Below, one piece after another: positions 57,475 to 64,000 of a stretch of DNA of 64,000 nt; the stretch's first letter is position 1; every line of letters begins with the position of its first letter. The stretch comes from Novosphingopyxis iocasae. Lineage in GTDB: Bacteria > Pseudomonadota > Alphaproteobacteria > Sphingomonadales > Sphingomonadaceae. The stretch is from positions 767,001-831,000 of the forward strand of contig NZ_CP060495.1 in the NCBI RefSeq assembly GCF_014334095.1, written 5' to 3'. A program made the position numbers and the translations under genes. A model generated the notes under the pieces. That model ran no database searches and was not told the DNA's origin. It worked only from the letters and a program-made list of their open reading frames with translations.

Positions 57475-58263
57475 ATGAGCGATAAACTGGCCGAGATCAT
57501 AGCGCATAAGCGCAAGGAAGTGGCTGCGCGCAAGACGGTGCGGATCGCCCGCGAACTGGCTTTGATCGCGCGCGAAACTCCGCAGCCTCGCGGCTTCGCG
57601 CGCGCGCTCGATGCCGCTGCCGAAAACGGGTTCGCCCTGATTGCGGAAGTGAAGAAGGCCTCCCCTTCGAAGGGCGTCATTCGTGAGAACTTTCATCCGC
57701 GCGGCGCGGCCGAGGCCTATGCCCAGGCGGGCGCCGCCTGCCTCTCCGTGCTGACTGATGAGCGCTTCTTCCAGGGCCATGACGATTATCTGCGGATCGC
57801 ACGGGACGCCGCATCGCTTCCGGCGCTGCGGAAGGATTTCACGATCGATCCCTGGCAAGTTGCCGAAGCCCGCGCGATCGGCGCGGATGCGGTGCTGCTG
57901 ATCATGGCGGCCGTCGATGATGACATGGCCCGGCGGATCGAAGACGAAGCCATCGACTTCGGGCTCGATCTGATCATCGAAGTTCATGACGAGGCGGAGC
58001 TGGAACGCGCGCTGGAGTTGAAGTCACCGCTGATCGGCATCAACAACCGTAACCTCAAGACGTTTGAAACCGATCTCGCCACCAGCGAGAGGCTTGCCGC
58101 ACAAGTACCGGAAGGGCGCGTGGTGATCGCGGAAAGCGGTATCAATGCGCATGCCGATCTGGAACGGCTCAGCCGCAGCGGGATCCGGCGATTCCTCGTT
58201 GGCGAATCACTGATGCGGCATGATGATATCGCGGCCGCCACCCATGCGCTGCTTCATGGCTGA
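57475..58263 (+). CDS. trpC: Indole-3-glycerol phosphate synthase
   Basis: 262 residues from ATG at 57475, with GAGGAA upstream; an ATG at 57463 overlapping the trpD stop is also possible. The catalytic region [12 protein letters not shown] (two lysines) and [45 protein letters not shown] and FLVGESLM follow the TIM-barrel pattern. Overlaps moaC by eight bases. Confidence 0.95.
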   Translation: MSDKLAEIIAHKRKEVAARKTVRIARELALIARETPQPRGFARALDAAAENGFALIAEVKKASPSKGVIRENFHPRGAAEAYAQAGAACLSVLTDERFFQGHDDYLRIARDAASLPALRKDFTIDPWQVAEARAIGADAVLLIMAAVDDDMARRIEDEAIDFGLDLIIEVHDEAELERALELKSPLIGINNRNLKTFETDLATSERLAAQVPEGRVVIAESGINAHADLERLSRSGIRRFLVGESLMRHDDIAAATHALLHG

Positions 58264-58726
58264 ACTGACCCATCTCGACGCTGCGGGAAGGGCGCGCATG
58301 GTCGACGTGTCCGACAAGGACGTGACCGTGCGGCAGGCCACCGCGGAAGGGCGGATCGTGATGAGCGCCGGGGCGCTGGCGGCCATCCGCGACGGTGCCG
58401 CGCCCAAGGGTGACGTTCTCGCGGCAGCGCGGATCGCGGGCATCATGGCGGCAAAGAAGACGTCTGAGATCATCCCGCTCTGCCATCCACTGCAGCTTAG
58501 CGGCTGCACCGTCGATTTCGCCTTGGAAGACGATGCCGTCCGGGCAAGCGCCACCGTCAAGATCGGCGGGCAGACGGGCGTCGAGATGGAGGCGCTGACC
58601 GCGGTCAGTGCGGCTCTTCTCACGATCTACGACATGGTGAAGGCGATCGACAAGGGCATGACCATCGAGGGGGTGCGCCTGCTTGCCAAGTCGGGGGGCC
58701 GGTCGGGCGACTGGCACGCCGCCTGA
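58256..58726 (+). CDS. moaC: Cyclic pyranopterin monophosphate synthase
   Basis: 156 residues from ATG at 58256. Second step of molybdenum cofactor synthesis. Signature: [32 protein letters not shown] and [26 protein letters not shown]. Coupled to moeA by TGATG. Confidence 0.95.
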   Translation: MAELTHLDAAGRARMVDVSDKDVTVRQATAEGRIVMSAGALAAIRDGAAPKGDVLAAARIAGIMAAKKTSEIIPLCHPLQLSGCTVDFALEDDAVRASATVKIGGQTGVEMEALTAVSAALLTIYDMVKAIDKGMTIEGVRLLAKSGGRSGDWHAA

Positions 58727-59904
58727 TGCTGACGGTGGAAGAGGCCCAGCGGCGTGTTCTGTCGCTTGGGAAACCACTGGGTGAGGAGAAACTGGCGGTT
58801 GCGGCCGCGGCGGGGCGTTATCTCGCAGCGCCGGTCGCTGCCCGGCGCGATCAGCCCCCTGCCGACAACAGCGCGATGGACGGCTACGCCATTCGCTTTG
58901 CCGATCTGCCCGGGCCGCTGGATATCATCGGAGAATCGCGGGCCGGATCACCGTTCGACGGCACCATCGTTGCCTCTCAAGCCGTCGCCATCTCGACCGG
59001 CGCTCTCATCCCGGCAGGCGCGGATACCGTGCTCGTGCGAGAGGATGCCGAGCGCGATGGCGACAAGGTTCATCTGAACGGCGAAGGCCCCGGCGAACAG
59101 GGCCGTCACATCCGGCGCGCCGGCGGAGATTTCAGGTCAGCGGAAACCCTTCTGAAAGCGGGCGATCTGTTGACCCCCGGCGCACTGGCTCTAGCGATCA
59201 GCGCAGGCATAGGCTCGGTGATCGTGGGAAAACGTCCGTCACTCGTCATTCTCTCGACCGGCGATGAACTGGCCGAGCCCGGCAGCGATGCGGCGGCAGA
59301 ACAGATTTACAACAGCAATGGCCCGATGCTGTCCGCGATGGTCGATAGGCTATGCGCCGATATTCGGATGGTCCACGCCGTTGCCGACAGCGAAGAGGCG
59401 GTCCGCGCCGCGATCCGGGAAGCAAAAGATGCAGACGTGCTCGTCACCGTCGGCGGCGCATCGGTTGGAGAGCATGACCATGTCAAAGGCTCGCTGATCG
59501 CCGAAGGGTCCGACATCGAATTCTGGAAAGTGGCGATGAAGCCGGGCAAACCGCTTTTGGCGGGCCGGAAGAAACGGCAGGTCTTGCTTGGCCTTCCAGG
59601 AAATCCCGGCTCGGCTTTCGTTACTGCAACGCTGTTTCTGCTCCCGCTGCTGCGTCATCTGAGCGGGGCGGCAAGTCCCCTGCCCCGCACCGGCAGCGCA
59701 CGTCTCCTCGGGCCGATCGCGGACGGGGGAAAGCGGACCGAATTTCTGCGCGCCCGGCTCACCCAAGACGGTATCATGCCACTCGCAAAGCAATCGAGCG
59801 GCCTGATTAGCTCGCTTGCCATCGCTGACGCTCTGATCGAATGGCCGGTGGGTGCGAAGGCGAAGCCGGTCGGCGATATCGTGGATTACATTGCGATAGG
59901 ATAA
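58726..59904 (+). CDS. moeA: Molybdopterin molybdenumtransferase
   Basis: 392 residues. Inserts molybdate into adenylylated molybdopterin. Domain I carries PPADNSAMDGYAIR; the central MogA-like domain has LVILSTGDEL and VTVGGASVGEHDHVKG (catalytic aspartate region); GLPGNPGSAFVT follows. The usual domain IV ends the protein. It directly follows moaC. Confidence 0.94.
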   Translation: MLTVEEAQRRVLSLGKPLGEEKLAVAAAAGRYLAAPVAARRDQPPADNSAMDGYAIRFADLPGPLDIIGESRAGSPFDGTIVASQAVAISTGALIPAGADTVLVREDAERDGDKVHLNGEGPGEQGRHIRRAGGDFRSAETLLKAGDLLTPGALALAISAGIGSVIVGKRPSLVILSTGDELAEPGSDAAAEQIYNSNGPMLSAMVDRLCADIRMVHAVADSEEAVRAAIREAKDADVLVTVGGASVGEHDHVKGSLIAEGSDIEFWKVAMKPGKPLLAGRKKRQVLLGLPGNPGSAFVTATLFLLPLLRHLSGAASPLPRTGSARLLGPIADGGKRTEFLRARLTQDGIMPLAKQSSGLISSLAIADALIEWPVGAKAKPVGDIVDYIAIG

Positions 59905-59912
59905 TGAATTGC

Positions 59913-59941
59913 TTGACGGGCGCCTGTTGGTTTCCTAAACG
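59913..59941 (+). promoter_or_regulatory. Promoter of lexA
   Basis: TTGACG at 59913-59918 and TAAACG at 59936-59941 with 17-base spacing. The last base of the minus-10 element is the first of the SOS box. Confidence 0.65.
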
Positions 59942-59955
59942 TTCCGCATATGTTC
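59941..59955. promoter_or_regulatory. SOS box (LexA operator)
   Basis: GTTC-CGCATAT-GTTC, the exact alphaproteobacterial SOS operator GTTC-N7-GTTC. It overlaps the start region of lexA transcription, so LexA should repress its own gene. Confidence 0.9.
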
Positions 59956-59974
59956 GGAAATGGGAGATTGATCG

Positions 59975-60661
59975 ATGCTCACCGCCAAGCAGCATGAGCT
60001 GCTGACCTTCATCCATCAGCGTCTCGAAGAGGGCGGGATTTCCCCGTCCTTTGAAGAAATGAAGGAAGCCCTCGATCTCAAGAGCAAGTCGGGCGTGCAT
60101 CGCCTCATCAGCGCCTTGGAAGAGCGCGGATTTATCCGCCGTTTGCCGAACCGCGCGCGCGCGCTCGAGGTGCTGAAAATTCCAGAGCGCGGTAATGCAG
60201 CGCCGGTGCAGCTGAGCGGTGCCTCGCCTTTGGCCAAATCGAGCCGCCCTGCTGGCGCGATCCCGGTGGCGGCCAACGATGTCGTCGAGATTCCGCTTCA
60301 CGGCCGCATTGCAGCGGGTGTGCCGATCGAGGCGATGGAAGGGCAAAGCTCTCTCTCCGTACCCTTGGCGCTGCTCGGCACAGGCGAACATTATGCGCTT
60401 GAAGTCTCGGGCGACTCCATGGTCGAGGCGGGCATCTTCGATGGCGATTATGCGCTGATCCAGCGCACGCAGACCGCCCGCGACGGCGATATTGTGGTCG
60501 CGCTGGTGCGAGGTGAGGACGCGACGCTCAAATATCTGCAGCATGATGGCGGTCGCATCCGACTGGATCCCGCCAACAGCAGCTACGAACCGCAATATTA
60601 TCGTGATGACGAGGTCGAGATTCAGGGCAAGCTGGCAGGCCTCCTGCGGCGCTATCACTGA
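59975..60661 (+). CDS. lexA: SOS response repressor LexA
   Basis: 228 residues. The N-terminal winged helix carries [33 protein letters not shown]. The cleavage site is Ala114-Gly115 in GRIAAGVP; the Ser148 (SGDSMVEAG) and Lys186 (DATLKYLQ) form the self-cleavage dyad. The operator upstream fits autoregulation. Follows moeA by 70 bases, as in many alphaproteobacteria. Confidence 0.95.
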   Translation: MLTAKQHELLTFIHQRLEEGGISPSFEEMKEALDLKSKSGVHRLISALEERGFIRRLPNRARALEVLKIPERGNAAPVQLSGASPLAKSSRPAGAIPVAANDVVEIPLHGRIAAGVPIEAMEGQSSLSVPLALLGTGEHYALEVSGDSMVEAGIFDGDYALIQRTQTARDGDIVVALVRGEDATLKYLQHDGGRIRLDPANSSYEPQYYRDDEVEIQGKLAGLLRRYH

Positions 60662-60683
60662 TCATCACGTCTTGGGACGTGGC

Positions 60684-62864
60684 TCAATTCCTGATCGACG
60701 GTGCGGCCGGCAGATTTGCCGGCCGTATTCGTGCCGAGGTTCCGCTTTTGAGCGTGCTCCACGGCAGATGAGCGGTCCGCTCGGCAACTGTTTGGATAGC
60801 GGGGCGGGATAGATCGATCGACAACCCGCCCGACCTGGCCAAACTCGTGCGGTCTATCTTCAGCCAGGACGGCCGGCAATTATAGGGCAATCGCCGATCG
60901 CTGATCATGATATCGACGCGCCTGCAAAAGGCGGCCAATTCCATCGAGGGCACCAAGTAACCGCTGCGGGTCGCCCCGACCGTCCACAAACGCCCTCCCC
61001 GCCGCAGCTGCACAACGCAGATGTCATTCGAACAGCGCGCATTCCGAGCGTCCACGATGGCAGAAGCCTCCCGATCCGATCCGGCATTTTCTCCGAGCAG
61101 CCCGCGCACATACTCCCCCGCGCTTCCGCGCAGCAGCGCGATGCCGCCCTGCCCATCCGAGAACGCCACATGTCGTCCGTCGGCGGTAATCAACAGATCG
61201 GGCATCGGCGTCGTGAGGGCCATTACAGCTCCCACAGCAATTGGGAAAATCCCGATTATCCTAAGCTGGGTTTTCAACAGAAAGAGGATCAAGCCCCCGG
61301 CGATCATGAGCCCGAACGCTGAGGGTGCCATCGACGGCAATGTCGCGACCGATCCAGGCTGGTTCGCCGTGACATGAGCAATGCCGAGCAGCAGTTGGAG
61401 CGCCCGTTCACATAAGTACCAGACCGGGGCGCCCAATCCGGCGATATCCAGAAACAGGGCCAACGCTTCCAGCGGCATCACCACGAAGGTGGTGAGCGGG
61501 ATCGCCAGAACATTGGCAAATGGCCCGTAGAGCCCCGCTTTGTGAAAATGATACATCGCGATTGGCATCAAGACGATTTCGACAACAAGTCCCGTGAAGA
61601 ACAATGCGGCCACGAACCGCACGGCGCGCGACAAGCGCCCGCGTTCCGCGCGGGCCACGAAGCGCTTCATTACCGGCCATTCGTGTAGCGCAACAATCGC
61701 GGTCACCGCAGCAAAACTCAGCTGGAAGCTTGGACCCGTCAGCGATTCCGGCCAAAGGCACAGCACGAGAAGCGCGCCCGCCGCAATCATGCGCAGGCTG
61801 ATCGGCTGTCGGCCCAGGGCCATCGCGATCAGGACGAGCAAAGTGGCCACGCAGGCGCGGATCGTGGGCACTTCCGCCCCGGTCAGCAGCGTATACCCGA
61901 TCGCTGCCACTGCAGCCGCGCCTGCCGCGACGAGCGGCACCGAAATCCGAAGCGCAAGCGGCGCGATGAGCGCCAGCAAACGGCTCACGATCAGATAGAA
62001 TGCGCCGACCACGGCGGTCACGTGCAAGCCGCTGATCGAAAGCAGGTGCGCCATTCCGCTCCGTCGCATCGCCTCCGCATCGGTTTCGTCGATGGCGCCT
62101 CGGTCGCCGGTAGCCAGCGTTGCGCCGAGGGAGCCCGCCCCGCCCTCCATCTGTCCACGCACATGGCGCGCCAGCGCGGAGCGCCACTGCGCAAGCACCC
62201 CCTGCTTTGCGCCGCCCTTCAGAATGTCGATGTCGCTGATGACGCTGCCAGTGGCGCCCAGACCATCGAACCAGGCGCGCTCTGCGAAGTCGTAAGCGCC
62301 GGGAATGGCAGGGCCGGGTGGCGGCATCAGGCGCGCTTTCGCCCGGACGATCGCCCCCTCCCGCACCCCCTCATTTTCAAGCGTCGCCGGCGCGTTCAGC
62401 CTGATCTGGGACGGCAATCCGGTTGGTTGGGTAGGTCGGATCGTCCAGCGCAGGATTTGCCGCGCCGGAAATTGTTCTGAATCGATCACCTCTCCCATGA
62501 TCGGTCCGAAAAAAGGTTTGGCCAACGGCTCCGGATCTGCCGTGCGGGCCTGCCAGGCGATATCGGCCGCGCCGAGGCTCAGGCACAAGCCGATGATGGC
62601 CATTGCGGCGCCGATCCGGCTGTCGAGACCGAAGCCGTATCCCCATAGGAAAAGTGCAGCGGCCGCCAGCAGCATTGGTGCCAGCACGGCGTCTCCAAAG
62701 GCAAACCACGCCGCAATGCCCGCGCCGAAAGCGACCACTACCCATAGCGGCAGCTGCTCGCGCTCCGCTTCGAGCAGGCTTTCGACACGCGCTCGTAACG
62801 CGCGCGGCCATGAAGGCAATCCGAATGACCGCCCGTTCTCATGCTGTCTGACTGCGTCCCCCAT
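60684..62864 (-). CDS. comEC: ComEC/Rec2-family DNA uptake channel protein
   Basis: 726 residues, about ten membrane helices. The N-terminal DUF4131-like region (residues 30-200) is followed by the competence domain with [21 protein letters not shown], typical of ComEC (H-L-L-x-x-S-G-L-H). The C-terminal part should be a metallo-beta-lactamase-like domain; here it looks degenerate, without a visible HxHxDH. Convergent with lexA, 22 bases apart. The gene resembles other alphaproteobacterial ComEC homologues; transformation is not demonstrated. Confidence 0.88.
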   Translation of the reverse strand: MGDAVRQHENGRSFGLPSWPRALRARVESLLEAEREQLPLWVVVAFGAGIAAWFAFGDAVLAPMLLAAAALFLWGYGFGLDSRIGAAMAIIGLCLSLGAADIAWQARTADPEPLAKPFFGPIMGEVIDSEQFPARQILRWTIRPTQPTGLPSQIRLNAPATLENEGVREGAIVRAKARLMPPPGPAIPGAYDFAERAWFDGLGATGSVISDIDILKGGAKQGVLAQWRSALARHVRGQMEGGAGSLGATLATGDRGAIDETDAEAMRRSGMAHLLSISGLHVTAVVGAFYLIVSRLLALIAPLALRISVPLVAAGAAAVAAIGYTLLTGAEVPTIRACVATLLVLIAMALGRQPISLRMIAAGALLVLCLWPESLTGPSFQLSFAAVTAIVALHEWPVMKRFVARAERGRLSRAVRFVAALFFTGLVVEIVLMPIAMYHFHKAGLYGPFANVLAIPLTTFVVMPLEALALFLDIAGLGAPVWYLCERALQLLLGIAHVTANQPGSVATLPSMAPSAFGLMIAGGLILFLLKTQLRIIGIFPIAVGAVMALTTPMPDLLITADGRHVAFSDGQGGIALLRGSAGEYVRGLLGENAGSDREASAIVDARNARCSNDICVVQLRRGGRLWTVGATRSGYLVPSMELAAFCRRVDIMISDRRLPYNCRPSWLKIDRTSLARSGGLSIDLSRPAIQTVAERTAHLPWSTLKSGTSARIRPANLPAAPSIRN

Positions 62865-63097
62865 CGCCCGGTAATGCTAGCACGAAGCATCAATGGCGCG
62901 CAGCGCTAATTCCCGGCGGAATTGTGCGGTGCATCACTCTTGACCTGATGCCCCGCAAGCTTCATTTCCCTTGGCAAGCGAAACGCCTTTCAGGCGAGCG
63001 GTATGGCCCATCGAATGACACCAATGCGCCTCTGCTGCGTTCGCACATTCATGAAGGGACCTTTTGGGCCCAGATCATATCATTAACGGAGAACCGC
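62865..63097. other. Divergent spacer between comEC and gltA
   Basis: 233 bases with no gene. It contains a small hairpin CGCCT-TTC-AGGCG (62984-62996) and must hold the promoters of both genes; no convincing boxes could be fixed. Confidence 0.5.
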
Positions 63098-64000
63098 ATG
63101 ACCGACGATGTCGCCAAACTGGACCTGAAAGGCGAAACGCAGGAGTTCCCCGTGCTTCATGGCACCGAAGGACCCAGCGTTTTCGACATCCGTTCGCTGT
63201 ACGGCAAGACGGACATGTTCACGTTCGATCCCGGTTTTAAATCGACCGCAAGCTGCGAATCCGGACTGACCTTCATCGATGGCGAGGAGGGCGTCCTCCT
63301 CCACCGCGGTTACCCGATCGGCCAGTTGGCGGAGCATTCCAACTTCATGGAGGTCTGCTACCTTCTGTTGAACGGCGAACTTCCGCAGAGCGACGAGCTG
63401 GACAAGTTCTCCTGGACGATCACGCGTCACACCATGCTGCATGAGCAGCTGCGCCAGCTGTTCAGCGGCTTCCGACGCGACGCGCATCCGATGGCGGTGA
63501 TGTGCGGTGTCGTCGGTGCCCTCAGTGCGTTCTATCATGACAGCACGGACATCCACGATCCGCAGCATCGGATGATCTCCAGCCATCGCCTGATCGCCAA
63601 GATGCCGACGATCGCGGCTTGGGCGTACAAATATTCGATCGGTCAGCCCTTCGTCTATCCCGACAACAGCCTTTCCTACACCGGCAACTTCCTGCGCATG
63701 ACGTTCGGCGTTCCAGCCGAGCCCTATGAGGTCGATCCGGTGATCGAGCGCGCCATGGACCGTATCTTCATCCTGCATGCGGACCATGAGCAGAACGCTT
63801 CGACTTCGACGGTGCGACTGGCCGGCTCTTCGGGCGCCAATCCGTTCGCCTGCATCGCGGCGGGTATAGCTTGCCTGTGGGGTCCGGCCCATGGCGGCGC
63901 GAACGAGGCAGCGCTTAATATGCTGCATGAGATCGGCACGCCCGATCGCATCCCGGAATTCATCGAGCGCGCGAAGGATAAGAACGACCCCTTCCGCCTG
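63098..64000 (+). CDS. gltA: Citrate synthase (3-prime end outside the window)
   Basis: 301 residues are visible from ATG at 63098, after an ACGGAGAA site; the full enzyme is about 430 residues. The type I (hexameric, alpha/gamma) N-terminus [32 protein letters not shown] is clear, and a catalytic histidine lies in [20 protein letters not shown]; the second histidine appears in [16 protein letters not shown]. It starts the tricarboxylic acid cycle. Confidence 0.95.
   Translation, partial: MTDDVAKLDLKGETQEFPVLHGTEGPSVFDIRSLYGKTDMFTFDPGFKSTASCESGLTFIDGEEGVLLHRGYPIGQLAEHSNFMEVCYLLLNGELPQSDELDKFSWTITRHTMLHEQLRQLFSGFRRDAHPMAVMCGVVGALSAFYHDSTDIHDPQHRMISSHRLIAKMPTIAAWAYKYSIGQPFVYPDNSLSYTGNFLRMTFGVPAEPYEVDPVIERAMDRIFILHADHEQNASTSTVRLAGSSGANPFACIAAGIACLWGPAHGGANEAALNMLHEIGTPDRIPEFIERAKDKNDPFRL

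Noticed and set aside
62865-63097. Absence of gltX between comEC and gltA
   Set aside because: In some alphaproteobacteria gltX lies near gltA and comEC, but without a related genome to compare, its absence here cannot be judged as unusual.

Overview
The window is about 64 kb of high-GC, densely packed chromosomal DNA from an alphaproteobacterium, most likely a member of the Sphingomonadales. The evidence is the Shemin-type 5-aminolevulinate synthase, the lexA promoter with a GTTC-N7-GTTC operator (the alphaproteobacterial SOS box), the alternative carboxyspermidine route to spermidine, the gene orders lepB-rnc-era, plsY-dprA-topA and trpG-trpD-trpC-moaC-moeA-lexA-comEC, and intergenic palindromes of a type common in sphingomonads. 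No rRNA, tRNA, CRISPR array, prophage or insertion sequence was seen. Most genes are housekeeping. 59 coding features (two cut by the window ends, one a broken remnant) and several regulatory or RNA-level signals are listed.

Layout. 0-9 kb: a CtaG-like oxidase assembly protein (cut at the left edge), gor, pgi, then the coupled lepB-rnc-era operon facing a DHA2-type exporter and two tandem, diverged secreted proteins with TonB-C-like repeats. 9-15.9 kb: topA, dprA and plsY (minus), then murI and hemA (plus). 15.9-21 kb: two small orphan proteins (STAS-like and periplasmic DsrE-like) and a DNA-repair group: an MBL-fold ligase-associated exonuclease, a HisKA_2-type sensor kinase and an ATP-dependent DNA ligase. 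21-24 kb: btaB-btaA for the phosphorus-free betaine lipid DGTS, and an atypical threonine dehydratase-like enzyme. 24-29.2 kb: a polyamine island with carboxy(nor)spermidine synthase, an MFS transporter, carboxy(nor)spermidine decarboxylase and ornithine decarboxylase. 29.2-34 kb: MAPEG, an RlmD-like methyltransferase, a small lipoprotein, ispE and ETF-QO. 34-37 kb: a degenerate uracil-DNA glycosylase homologue, a lytic transglycosylase and moaB, translationally coupled. 37.1-39.1 kb: a truncated PA0069-type radical SAM gene, an AT-richer membrane-protein gene and an intact divergent PA0069 gene; this is the one clear scar of rearrangement. 39-47 kb: a DUF1330 protein, acyl-CoA synthetase, dnaE, a small membrane protein, lolD and lolC/E. 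47-48 kb: a possible structured non-coding RNA with a strong terminator, then hsp20 with a sigma32-like promoter and a ROSE-like RNA thermometer. 48-64 kb: pyrG, secG, tpiA, ppiD, trpE, a lipoprotein glycosidase, a PHA-system protein, trpG-trpD-trpC, moaC-moeA, lexA, comEC and gltA (cut at the right edge).

How the genes work together. Several runs are coupled by 4-base or 1-base start/stop overlaps (lepB/rnc/era; UDG/slt/moaB; ispE/lipoprotein/rlmD; trpE/glycosidase; moaC/moeA). Three convergent pairs share exactly four bases at their stops. The island at 24-29 kb would make putrescine from ornithine and then spermidine through carboxyspermidine. Molybdenum cofactor genes lie at two sites (moaB; moaC-moeA). 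The most unusual material is not a large new system but local: the possible RNA at about 47.1-47.3 kb, the thermosensor leader of hsp20, the leader that can hide the ribosome-binding region of ornithine decarboxylase, the PA0069 duplication scar, the kinase placed inside the exonuclease-ligase pair, and the betaine-lipid operon.
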